NCBI GenBank assembly: GCA_903839695.1
Contig: CAIMDI010000014.1
Span: forward strand, 1 to 34,602
Source of the DNA: Candidatus Tayloriibacteriota bacterium
GTDB taxonomy: Bacteria; Patescibacteriota; Minisyncoccia; Phycocordibacterales; PALSA-1337
Direction: 5' to 3'
Length of the DNA: 34,602 nucleotides
The stretch's first letter is position 1; each line of letters begins with the position of its first letter. Shown piece after piece: positions 15,001-22,280 of the stretch. Both the position numbers and the translations under genes were made by a program. The notes beneath the pieces were generated by a model, which was not told the DNA's origin, did not search any database, and saw only the letters and a program-made list of their open reading frames with translations.

Positions 15001-16694
15001 AAAGCATATGTAGTAGTAGGACTGCCAATAGTAAATGTTGTCCAAGAACTACTTACAGACGGCTCTCTGTATAAAATTTTATAATCAAAAATATAACCGC
15101 CATCATCTACAGGAGGTGTCCAACCAAATACAAAATTATCATAAGTACCACTTACATGTCTCAGATTTGTGGGTGCTTCTGGTATAGTAGCATTAATATA
15201 ATTTACAGTAATTGAATCGACGGCTGGAGAAACGCCATCAGTTTGCGATAGTATGGTTTTAAATTGAACATATTCCTTTGCAATTAATCCAGCAGTATTT
15301 AAATCTGAAGTCAACTTTGTAAATGTTCCATCACTTGTTGTGCTTCCGATATTTATAAATGGCTCTGATTCTATATCCCAATAATTAGAACTCGTCCTCA
15401 TATAAATATCTACCAATCTATTAGAATTTAAACCTGAAATATCAATACTTACCGCCTCACTTCCGCCAGTACTGTCACCCCATTTACCTATAATTCCATA
15501 ATCTAATTTGCTGGATATCCATACCCCGTCTTGGTATACCGGAATTGTCGCGACCTCTTCAGTTCCAACACTAACACTTGGTAAAGGAAGTGCTGTAGAA
15601 AATACATCATTTATAGACATATTTTTTATTAGATGTGTATTTGTCTGACCTGCATTTCTTGAACCAAATCCATAATATTGACCACTCGTATTCCTAACAA
15701 TATCAGTATAGTCCATCATCTTTACTCCATCATAATAGACTTCAAATCTAGTATTTGTTTTTTTTATTCTTGCAGTATGATATCCACTATAACTCATTCC
15801 TGTCTTTGAAATAGCCTTGAGCAAATTACCATTATAATTTAATTGTATTTGACCTTGTGGACTACCGTTATATTCATCAAAATTTATACTATAACCTCCG
15901 TTTACAGCATCTTCACCTTGTGGGGTCGCGCTATTGTTGTATGCAAAAAAGTAAGTGGCATCTGCACCTATATTATTACAACATCCTCCACTTGCAGAAA
16001 AGTCAAAAGATACATCAAAATTTGTTCCCAACACTAAATCCGCAGGACCATAGGAAAGTTGTCCGTGACCACCAATATCTGCTGTATTTAACTTTACTAC
16101 TCCTCCTCCATTATCAACAGCTGTTCCATGAAGATGATTTGAATCTATAATCAAACTTATAGTTCCAGTAGCAATTGTTGCAGCAATAGAAGTTTGAGTA
16201 GAAATAGATCCATAATATAAATAAATAATCTTTGATGAAGACTTTGGTATAAATGGAACTTTCACAGATACTATCGTATTTGCAGTATTACACAAAGCAA
16301 TATCCATCTCTCGTAAATCAGAAATTTTATTTGAATCACGCATACGTATATCACCACAATCTGATTGTATCTTACCTCCAGTTATCAATGTGGCAGTATT
16401 TAATTCAAAAGAAACAATATTACTATACAGGTCATTGGAATTACCTGTATTGTTTATCGTGATCGGCAATAAATATTGATCGCCAACAGGTATAGTTGTG
16501 GTACTCAATTTTATAGAACCAGAATTTCCTGTGCCGACTATAGTCACGTTTGTAACTTCACTGCTAGCCGAAAAATCAGAAACTGAGGTAATGACTGATG
16601 TTATTGCAAAAACTTTTTGAATTTGAAAGAGAAAAGAAAAAACGAATATTATTAATAGGAAGAAAAAATATTTGTCACGAAACAAAACTTTCAT
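12084..16694 (-). CDS. Giant multidomain surface protein (DUF2341, LamG-like, FN3, GLUG, PG-binding)
   Basis: The product is 1536 aa from ATG 16694; the frame stays open to GTG 16730 but AT-rich promoter-like sequence lies there. A signal peptide (about residues 1-30) is followed by a DUF2341-like region (about 50-170), a lectin/LamG-like beta-sandwich (about 180-360), one FN3 domain (about 505-600), GLUG repeats (about 610-760 and 1130-1370, recognisable as GG-F/L-V/I-G ... SYSTG-x-V), and a C-terminal peptidoglycan-binding domain (about 1465-1536, EVRLLQQFLNKNGY ... FGPKTRAFIG). Between the two GLUG blocks sits an unrelated about 380-aa module. It is probably an adhesin held at the wall by its C-terminus. 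It heads a two-gene unit with the propeller-like protein. Confidence 0.85.
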   Translation of the reverse strand: MKVLFRDKYFFFLLIIFVFSFLFQIQKVFAITSVITSVSDFSASSEVTNVTIVGTGNSGSIKLSTTTIPVGDQYLLPITINNTGNSNDLYSNIVSFELNTATLITGGKIQSDCGDIRMRDSNKISDLREMDIALCNTANTIVSVKVPFIPKSSSKIIYLYYGSISTQTSIAATIATGTISLIIDSNHLHGTAVDNGGGVVKLNTADIGGHGQLSYGPADLVLGTNFDVSFDFSASGGCCNNIGADATYFFAYNNSATPQGEDAVNGGYSINFDEYNGSPQGQIQLNYNGNLLKAISKTGMSYSGYHTARIKKTNTRFEVYYDGVKMMDYTDIVRNTSGQYYGFGSRNAGQTNTHLIKNMSINDVFSTALPLPSVSVGTEEVATIPVYQDGVWISSKLDYGIIGKWGDSTGGSEAVSIDISGLNSNRLVDIYMRTSSNYWDIESEPFINIGSTTSDGTFTKLTSDLNTAGLIAKEYVQFKTILSQTDGVSPAVDSITVNYINATIPEAPTNLRHVSGTYDNFVFGWTPPVDDGGYIFDYKILYREPSVSSSWTTFTIGSPTTTYAFSNSFLPNHTFEFKVIAYNSAGEGVTSDIFLYTFPASSNYNITSCSELQNINNDKYSSYTLTKDLDCSETSTWNSQQPFGDGYYGFSPIGDSTNQFIGSFDGGNHTISGLYINLPNNNYVGLFGVINEGGSVSNLGLTNVNITGNYYVGALAGGLAGTVTNSYSTGAVNGYEEVGGLVGRHVAGGNFQSSPLVYTWNGSKYDFIGDVGRSLSRNVTGDDNLPIEGTRLLPKNGKYSVNVSQEYNEIVYYDELALKTFDHAPGYKIATSLQKNKSNEFYTIKDNPTNPLISCTDRFGNNCLSSLNNLDNKWSEKGDMNDTYWTLNFGDLSAANRILLITNGAEDGYAKNLHYVQVKNTQGNWVNAYSGSELSAMGGSPRTQVIDLTNKFLTNNYEVRVGYSRTRMNYFAIDTTEQQTYTVNTYHPTSADLHFFGYTSINNEFFLNHDYSKVSSTSKESYASQIGNFTKYGDVSELLQSTDDQFVIMHHGDQISAEFQYVPPAEGMERDFVLYNYDMFKHAKLGAIGRTVEPLPFRGMTKYPYSVAEKYPLTSKNLEYLRRWNTRMIFGTLFESSTIINSHSTAKTIGVNLIGGLVGYNEKTITGSYATGDVESTGSDTGGLVGRIYDVGLIENSYSTGNVTGYQNIGGFVGNVNHQNVIIKNSYSIGNANAINDGTNVGGFIGFNSGKVENSYSTGNVSGYDNLGGFIGTDSNCGTCGVSNSFSTGNVSAGTNTPIYIGGFIGYGTEYNYKTGNGDSIPGNNYWFNTTQTVGVGDSRDGSSQPTLATSINYFKGLDVNTKAPFVDHWNFTDPIWYKITNNYPAFIAEVIVPTVVESTPVVVNRSSSSGSSVQSRVYNLQNMGNQKSADELIKQYPNIFEKVKVIQTEVLNITNLLTKSKDLQFGVISEEVRLLQQFLNKNGYTVSISGPGSIGKETNIFGKATKAALIKFQKAKNISPAIGYFGPKTRAFIGR

Positions 16695-16796
16695 GCATAT
16701 ATTATAATTTATAAAAGTAATTATATCCACTGGATTTTATGTGAGTTGTCAACAGTTTTAAAATTAAATTTAAAAGACATAAAACCTAGTTTAAGC

Positions 16797-16802
16797 TATA
16801 AT
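16797..16802 (+). promoter_or_regulatory. -10 box of the metzincin gene
   Basis: A perfect TATAAT in the context AAGCTATAATTTAC, 24 bases before the ATG at 16826. The 130-bp divergent gap between this gene and the giant surface protein gene must hold promoters for both. Confidence 0.6.
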
Positions 16803-16825
16803 TTACAATGAAAAAATAGATTCAT

Positions 16826-17773
16826 ATGAAAAACTATCGCATAAATTCTTTTATCATCTTTTTTATTATCATACTTATACTAAGTAGTGGATATTATAAG
16901 TACAAAACAGAAATTAATTACTCAATTAATAATTTAGTAAATAGAATACAACCATGCCAAAGACCAATTACCTATTCCATAAACGCCTTAGATGAACGTT
17001 TTCATTTATCAAAAGAAGAATTAATAATACAAACCGAGAAAGCTCAAAAGATTTGGGGGTCAACACTAAATAAAGATCTTTTCAAATACAGTGAAAATGG
17101 AGAAATTAAAATAAATTTAATTTATGACTATAGACAAAAAGCAACTGATGAATTGAGTAAAATTGGCGTAGTTATAGATGGTGGTAAAACCAATTTAAAT
17201 ACATTAAAAGCAAAACATGATTCATATTTGGAATCATACAATAAAGAAATTGCCAAAATTAATCAGATGATTGCAAAATATGATTCAAATAAGGCTATTT
17301 ATGATAATGATTTAAGGAATTGGAACAATGGAACAAGACAATCAAATAGCGAATTCAATTCTATAGAGCAAAAAAGGTTAAATTTAAATAATGAAATTGC
17401 CTTAATAAACAAAGAAAAGGTTATTTCTAACGAATTAGTTAAAATGATTAATTCAAATGTGACATCTATAAATAAAGTAGTTAATAATTTTAACTTAAAT
17501 GTAAAAAATTATAATTCCATAGGATCATCAACTGGAAAAATATTTGATGAAGGAGAATATACAAGAGAATCTAGTGATATAAATATTAATATATATCAAT
17601 TTAAAAATTCAAATCAACTTTTACGAGTATTAGCCCACGAATTTGGCCATGCATTGGGAATTGAACACCAAGAAAGTCCAGAATCAATAATGTATTATCT
17701 AAATGAAAATGGAAATGATAAATTAACAATAGAAGATAAAGACGCATTAAAAAAGGCCTGCAAAATAAATTAA
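16826..17773 (+). CDS. Membrane-anchored metzincin (matrixin-like) metalloprotease
   Basis: The 315-aa protein has an N-terminal transmembrane helix (about residues 7-22), a proenzyme-like strand region (PITYSINALDERFHLS, 47-62, and AQKIWG), a long charged coiled-coil segment (about 120-235), then HEFGHALGIEH at 271-281 with the three zinc histidines (H271, H275, H281) and catalytic E272, and the metzincin Met-turn SIMY (M289). The protease domain is thus split by the coiled coil, which is unusual for matrixins. It should act outside the membrane. The ATG has no SD site but a TATAAT box 24 bases upstream. Its stop codon overlaps the convergent stop of the carboxypeptidase gene by three bases. 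Confidence 0.85.
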   Translation: MKNYRINSFIIFFIIILILSSGYYKYKTEINYSINNLVNRIQPCQRPITYSINALDERFHLSKEELIIQTEKAQKIWGSTLNKDLFKYSENGEIKINLIYDYRQKATDELSKIGVVIDGGKTNLNTLKAKHDSYLESYNKEIAKINQMIAKYDSNKAIYDNDLRNWNNGTRQSNSEFNSIEQKRLNLNNEIALINKEKVISNELVKMINSNVTSINKVVNNFNLNVKNYNSIGSSTGKIFDEGEYTRESSDININIYQFKNSNQLLRVLAHEFGHALGIEHQESPESIMYYLNENGNDKLTIEDKDALKKACKIN

Positions 17774-18732
17774 TTCATAACCTTAATAAGCACCTTTTCT
17801 GTATCCATTTCCCTTTCACCTATACTGGATCTAAGTAAAATAACAGCTACTGGACGCGTCGATGTTCCCATTTCTACATTAAAAAGAGAAATCATACTCT
17901 CTTTTGCTTCTTTAGTTCTTCCTGTTTTTCCGCCAATAAAGGGTTCATAGACAACAAAAGGATTGATAGAAATGTATTTGTGAAATCCATGATCTGTAGT
18001 TGTAGCTATAGCGAAATCTTTTTGTTTAGTTATTTCTAGAATTTTTTTCTCATTATCAAAATAATATTTTGATAATATAAATAGATCTCGTATATTTGAT
18101 ACATTGCCAGAATTTAAACCAGAGGCGTCTTTGAAAGATGTATGCTTCATACCTATTTCCAAAGCAATAGAATTCATAAAGCCTATAAATTTATCATAAC
18201 CGTATGATTGGGCTATGGCCTCAGCTGCGTCATTACTTGATTCCAACAACATAGGATATAACAATTCTTCTACTGTATATACTTCACCTTTTACAAGATT
18301 TCCTGCTTCCCCATAAGCTTCTAACATGGGTTGTGTAATAGTTACCTTACTTTTTAAATCCATTATATTAGTAGCTACAATAGCTGTAAAAAACTTACTA
18401 AGTGATGCTATTGGAAAAACTTTTTCTGAATTATATTCTAAATAAATTTTTCCACTTATAAGATCACCTACCATATAAGCTTCGGCGGTTATTGCTTCTA
18501 AATCTTTTTTCTCTTTGATTTTTATATCTACCTTTACTTGTTCTTTAACTTTTGTAGGTTCGATAATATCTTCGTCTATTATTATCGGTGGTTCCACATT
18601 TTTATTTTGTGTTAATTCATTAGTTTTAATTTCATTAGTACCAGGCTCAATAACTTTAGTAGAATATATTTTTGCAAAATATACATAGCTAATTAAAATA
18701 CAAGAAATTAATAGTAGGATATACTTTTTCAT
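17770..18732 (-). CDS. D-alanyl-D-alanine carboxypeptidase (peptidase S11, DacA/DacF type)
   Basis: The enzyme trims terminal D-alanine from peptidoglycan peptides outside the cell membrane. All three penicillin-binding signatures are present: SLSK (S110-K113, nucleophile and base), SSN (165-167) and KTG (269-271). An N-terminal hydrophobic helix (about 3-20) anchors it, followed by a low-complexity E/K/I-rich linker (about 28-78). At 320 aa it holds the catalytic domain but has little room for the C-terminal domain found in PBP5. It ends convergently against the metzincin gene with overlapping stops and lies just upstream-side of the pilus cluster on the same strand. Confident family call. 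Confidence 0.92.
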   Translation of the reverse strand: MKKYILLLISCILISYVYFAKIYSTKVIEPGTNEIKTNELTQNKNVEPPIIIDEDIIEPTKVKEQVKVDIKIKEKKDLEAITAEAYMVGDLISGKIYLEYNSEKVFPIASLSKFFTAIVATNIMDLKSKVTITQPMLEAYGEAGNLVKGEVYTVEELLYPMLLESSNDAAEAIAQSYGYDKFIGFMNSIALEIGMKHTSFKDASGLNSGNVSNIRDLFILSKYYFDNEKKILEITKQKDFAIATTTDHGFHKYISINPFVVYEPFIGGKTGRTKEAKESMISLFNVEMGTSTRPVAVILLRSSIGEREMDTEKVLIKVMN

Positions 18733-18787
18733 TACTTATATTTTACCACACATTAGCTATTGTATCTTTGCACTGTCGATTACCCTT

Positions 18788-19291
18788 TTATCTAGTTACA
18801 GATATTGACTCCGTTATTTCTCCTATAGAAGAAACTGTTATGCGACCGTTAGCATCCTGAAAAATCTTGTATTCGGTATTATATGCACCATTTTCAATAT
18901 ATCCAGCACCAGGTTTTGAAGGATCAAAAGGTAATGATGAAATGTAATTAGGCACAAGACAATCAGCGATATCAAACTTGGGAGTTATAGAAAAATCATT
19001 GGTCATAAGTGTAGATGTTCCAGGGATTTGTTGTGTTGTGGTTCCACAATAAAACGTGCCCCTATGTTCTGCAATATCTTGACCAACAGCATTTAAAATA
19101 GCTGTTACATTACTAACTCTTTGAGAATCTCTAGCCAATTTGAATTGTCTTGCAGGATTTATAGCAACAAGAACAACCGCTGCCAATACCGCTATAATAC
19201 CTATAACAATCAAAATTTCTATGAGTGTAAAACCCCTACTTTTATCTTTTCTATTCAAAACCAAATTCCCTGTTTTATTTGTTTTTATCAT
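18788..19291 (-). CDS. Type IV pilin-like protein (probable major pilin)
   Basis: The 167-aa protein carries a basic 20-residue leader ending RG, then FTLIEILIVIGIIAVLAAV, the class III prepilin signature. Cleavage is expected between G20 and F21, and E25 is the Glu5 that orders pilin subunits. The globular part has a pair of cysteines (about C82 and C111) that could form a disulfide and a beta-rich C-terminus. It is the last gene of the minus-strand pilus cluster and has its own upstream 11-bp repeat array at 19331, so it can be transcribed separately, as expected for the most abundant subunit. No prepilin peptidase gene is in the window. Confidence 0.9.
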   Translation of the reverse strand: MIKTNKTGNLVLNRKDKSRGFTLIEILIVIGIIAVLAAVVLVAINPARQFKLARDSQRVSNVTAILNAVGQDIAEHRGTFYCGTTTQQIPGTSTLMTNDFSITPKFDIADCLVPNYISSLPFDPSKPGAGYIENGAYNTEYKIFQDANGRITVSSIGEITESISVTR

Positions 19292-19330
19292 TATTTTAAT
19301 AATTATTTATAATACAAAAATAATATAAAA

Positions 19331-19374
19331 AAGTTCTTAAGAAGTTCTAAAGGAATCATAAAGAAATGATAAAG
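19331..19374 (-). promoter_or_regulatory. Array of four 11-bp units upstream of the pilin gene (copy 1)
   Basis: Plus-strand units start AAGTTCTTAAG and all end in AAG or AG at an 11-base step; the same 44 bases recur exactly at 23429-23472, and the first 22 recur at 34335. The array ends 39 bp before the pilin ATG. In-phase 11-bp direct repeats are the usual form of OmpR/PhoB-family response-regulator sites. An AT-rich stretch with -10 candidates (TATATT, TATTAT) follows toward the gene. Confidence 0.75.
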
Positions 19375-19386
19375 ATTTGTATTACG

Positions 19387-19767
19387 TCATTCTATAGATA
19401 ATATTTCAAGATGGTCATCAAATAACCTAGCTTTAGCCTTACGATAAACTACAATATTTTTATATTTTCCGTAAACTGAAATTATTTTTATACCATTTTC
19501 ATCAATTGCAGAAATTATTGAGCAATTTAAGTCTTTATAATTGATTTCTTTAAAACTATTAAAAAAATAATCATGCGCAAAAGCTAATAATGCTTGATCA
19601 ATACATGAATATGCTGAATAAAAAGCCATCAGTCTGTATTCCTTTCTTTGTACTTGATCAAAAAAATGTCCATATTCTATTGCCTGCATAAAAGAAAAAG
19701 CCAAAATCAAAGAGGAAATTGAAATTACGAGTATAAATGCGGCAAATCCTTTTTGTTTATTTTTCAT
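19387..19767 (-). CDS. Minor pilin-like protein lacking Glu5 (PilX/GspK-like)
   Basis: The 126-aa product begins KQKGFAAFILVISISSLILAF, a prepilin-like signal with Gly-Phe (G7, F8) followed by a hydrophobic helix, but position 5 of the mature chain is not glutamate. Absence of Glu5 is a property of GspK and some PilX-type tip pseudopilins. The rest has a paired cysteine (about C56 and C82) and beta-like segments. Its start overlaps the end of the 56-aa pilin-like gene by 11 bases, suggesting translational coupling in one transcript. Role at the pilus tip is inference from context. Confidence 0.75.
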   Translation of the reverse strand: MKNKQKGFAAFILVISISSLILAFSFMQAIEYGHFFDQVQRKEYRLMAFYSAYSCIDQALLAFAHDYFFNSFKEINYKDLNCSIISAIDENGIKIISVYGKYKNIVVYRKAKARLFDDHLEILSIE

Positions 19768-19927
19768 GAAAGTTTTTAATTAATAATAAATAATCACTAT
19801 CTTTAATTTCTGATCTTGTTAAACCAAAATGTAGATATGAAAATAATGATGAAAAAATTCCCAGCATTATAAAAGAAAGTAAAGTTACATATAACAGTGT
19901 CTCGATTAATGTGAAACCTTTATTCAT
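19757..19927 (-). CDS. 56-aa pilin-like protein (short pseudopilin)
   Basis: A short gene begins MNKGFTLIET, an exact prepilin cleavage signature after a three-residue leader plus glycine, with Glu5, followed by a hydrophobic helix to about residue 30 and a charged tail ending FHEK. It encodes essentially only the pilin N-terminal helix and no globular head. It starts one base after the stop of the propeller-pilin gene and its end overlaps the start of the next pilin gene by 11 bases, so the spacing is operon-like. It may be a minimal pseudopilin or the remnant of a PilW/PilV-type gene; nothing in the downstream frame restores a longer protein. Confidence 0.75.
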   Translation of the reverse strand: MNKGFTLIETLLYVTLLSFIMLGIFSSLFSYLHFGLTRSEIKDSDYLLLIKNFHEK

Positions 19928-19928
19928 A

Positions 19929-21233
19929 TTATTGATTTAATTTAATTATAGAAAATCCTTTTTCATCTCCATTGGCCAAAAATAGATTTGATGAATCACA
20001 TGAAATAACTACTGGCTTTAAACCAAGAGATTTCTCATATAATTTTAAAGAAAAATCTGAATTCCAAACCTGAAATTCAGCTGATGGTGTATGGGATATT
20101 AGGAAATTATATGGTGGTCTCATTAAAAAACCGTAAACACCACCTGGTATATCCTGAGAATATTTGATTTTATAATCTGAGCTTGTAGAAAATACGAAAG
20201 CCTCATGATTTAAAATTCTGTTTATTCCCCCAACTGTTCTACCTAAAGCTAATACATTTTCGAAATACGCAATCACTTTCCCTTGTTGCACTTGCCAGCC
20301 ATCAGCAGTAAAAGTATGTGTTAAGAAAATATTATTTTTATTATTAATATCAATTATTCTCATTTGATTTTCATCAGAAGTAGCGAGAAAAGCAAAATTT
20401 TCATATACATAAATATCATTAATTAATGTATTAGTTTCAAAACTCGAAATCAGAATTGGATTTAGGGGGTTTGAAACATCAATAATATTGAACTCCGCAC
20501 CATCCCATTTATTTGTCCCGAGATAAACATAACCATTACGATAAAAAATAGAATTTGCTCTAGGTGGAGTAGAAGATGCATTTGGTAATGGTAATTTTAA
20601 CTGAGAAACAATATGAGGAAAATTCCTATCATGAATATCTATGATTTGTAATTGTGATAAAGAACTCGTATTGGCTACATATGCGTATGGCCCAGCGATA
20701 GCGAGCGATGCCAATCCTGGACCAGTATTTAATGAAGAAATTATATAAGGATTTAGAAAATCCTCTGCATTAATTATGAAGAAGTCAGCTTGGGATTGAG
20801 TAGGCGAATCTGAAGTCAAATATATAATAGAATTTTTTGAATTAATTCCAGTACTTATATTTCCTGAGCCAAGATAAATACCATTGGGAAAATACTGCAA
20901 ACTTGATATTTCAAAATCAATATTTGTTGAACAAGAGGAATCACCCCAACCTTTTTGAAAATCAGACTTAACAATTTCAAATGGACTGACTTTAATAATT
21001 GTGGAATTATTACCATAAAAAAGTTTAGTGGAACTTGAAAATAATATAGCACTATCCATATCATGCACAGATGTATTTAGCATATCCAATTCTTTTAATG
21101 ACCATGTATTAATACCGTACATAGAAGAATTCAAGGAAAAAATTGAAATAGTAAAAAGTACAAATAAAGATATTGATATCATTATTTCAACAGTTAAAAA
21201 ACCATTATTTTGTAAGGTGATTGGTAATTTCAT
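19929..21233 (-). CDS. Pilin-beta-propeller fusion (pseudopilin with LVIVD-type repeats)
   Basis: The 434-aa protein starts with a prepilin signal, NNGFLTVEIMISISLFVLF: cleavage after G11, mature Phe1 at F12 and Glu5 at E16. From about residue 150 on it has repeats of the LVIVD type, hxIID followed by P-x-I-h-S, at 153-170, 196-212, 249-265 and 292-310, each about 45-50 residues apart, which build a beta-propeller. Pilin N-termini fused to propellers are unusual; PilY1 supplies a propeller at the pilus tip as a separate protein. Predicted role: a large minor pilin at the tip, acting in adhesion. Its start overlaps the pilC-like gene's end by 29 bases. Confidence 0.8.
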   Translation of the reverse strand: MKLPITLQNNGFLTVEIMISISLFVLFTISIFSLNSSMYGINTWSLKELDMLNTSVHDMDSAILFSSSTKLFYGNNSTIIKVSPFEIVKSDFQKGWGDSSCSTNIDFEISSLQYFPNGIYLGSGNISTGINSKNSIIYLTSDSPTQSQADFFIINAEDFLNPYIISSLNTGPGLASLAIAGPYAYVANTSSLSQLQIIDIHDRNFPHIVSQLKLPLPNASSTPPRANSIFYRNGYVYLGTNKWDGAEFNIIDVSNPLNPILISSFETNTLINDIYVYENFAFLATSDENQMRIIDINNKNNIFLTHTFTADGWQVQQGKVIAYFENVLALGRTVGGINRILNHEAFVFSTSSDYKIKYSQDIPGGVYGFLMRPPYNFLISHTPSAEFQVWNSDFSLKLYEKSLGLKPVVISCDSSNLFLANGDEKGFSIIKLNQ

Positions 21234-22266
21234 AAACAGGTAAAATAATAGATAATGCTATGGACCCAACTATCAGACCCATAAAAATCATAAGCGTAGG
21301 TTCAATCAGAGCAGAAAATCTTTTGAGAAAAATATCGATATCCTGTTCAAAAATCCTAGAGCAATGCCCCAACATAGCTGAAACATTTCCAGTTTTTTCA
21401 CCCAATGCGCACATGTCTATCATGGTTTGCAAAAATAGTTCAGGAAATTCTTTCATGGAATTTGAAAAAGATATTCCTTGTAGGGATTGATTGTATATAT
21501 ACTTAAAGGTATTTTTGTAAACAATACTTTCAGCAGAGTCACTGACAAAATAATGAAAATCAGATAATGATTTGCCTGAGGATAGAAACATTTCACCTAT
21601 TCCACAAATAGACGCCAAGGTATTGGTTTTAAAATATGATTCATACACAGGAATAATTAGAATAGATTTGTGGAATAATAGTCTAAAATAATTATTTTTT
21701 TTAATTAGTAAAAATACAATACCAATAAATGATAATAAAAATATAATAATATAAAAACCATGAGAAATAGATACTTCATAAATAGTTTTAACGGCAATGG
21801 TTAATAAAGGCAGCTTTATATTCATACTTATAAGCATTGGTAAGATTTTAGGAAAAATATACAAAACAAGAAAAAGGGCCATTGAAATAGTGGCAATGAA
21901 AATAAAAACAGGATAAATAAGTGTACTAATCAATCTTTTTTTTAATTCATTTCTTTTCTCTAAATTTTTTGCAACTTGTAATAATGAAGCCACAAGAGAG
22001 CCAGATAATTCTCCATTTTTAATAAGTGTAATTAGTAATGGATCAAATTTTACTTTTGATAAAAGCATACTTTTATACAAAGATACACCTTGTTCGCAAT
22101 TATTTATTATGAATTCATATATTTTTTTGTGTTTTATAGAATTATCAATAGATTTGATAATATGAAGCGATTCTATTAGTGAAATACCCGAATCAAGCAT
22201 TAAAGATAGTCTTTGTGCAAAAAAAATTTGTTCAGAAATAGAAAATGACTTTTTTGAATAATTCAT
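21205..22266 (-). CDS. Type IV pilus/type II secretion platform protein (PilC/GspF family)
   Basis: The polytopic inner-membrane protein couples the assembly ATPase to pilin extraction. The 353-aa sequence has the two T2SF repeats: the N-terminal FFAQRLSLMLDSGISLIESL (about residues 14-33), a membrane helix at about 115-135, another at about 165-190, the second repeat (GEMFLSSGKSLSDFHYF), LGEKTGNVSAML (about 288-299) and a C-terminal helix (about 318-342). Length is slightly below the usual about 400. It lies 14 bp after the ATPase gene and overlaps the propeller-pilin gene, consistent with one operon transcribed leftward from the promoter region at 23412-23472. Confidence 0.93.
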   Translation of the reverse strand: MNYSKKSFSISEQIFFAQRLSLMLDSGISLIESLHIIKSIDNSIKHKKIYEFIINNCEQGVSLYKSMLLSKVKFDPLLITLIKNGELSGSLVASLLQVAKNLEKRNELKKRLISTLIYPVFIFIATISMALFLVLYIFPKILPMLISMNIKLPLLTIAVKTIYEVSISHGFYIIIFLLSFIGIVFLLIKKNNYFRLLFHKSILIIPVYESYFKTNTLASICGIGEMFLSSGKSLSDFHYFVSDSAESIVYKNTFKYIYNQSLQGISFSNSMKEFPELFLQTMIDMCALGEKTGNVSAMLGHCSRIFEQDIDIFLKRFSALIEPTLMIFMGLIVGSIALSIILPVYEITNHLTK

Positions 22267-22280
22267 ATACTTTGTATTAA

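Noticed and set aside
15843-16150. Plus-strand frames of 64 and 97 codons
   Set aside because: They are antisense shadows of the giant surface protein, with no initiation signals and repetitive H/L/Y composition.
19331-19374. CRISPR array or mobile-element end
   Set aside because: Units are 11 bp with no spacers, there are no cas genes, and copies sit in a fixed orientation before start codons without flanking duplications.
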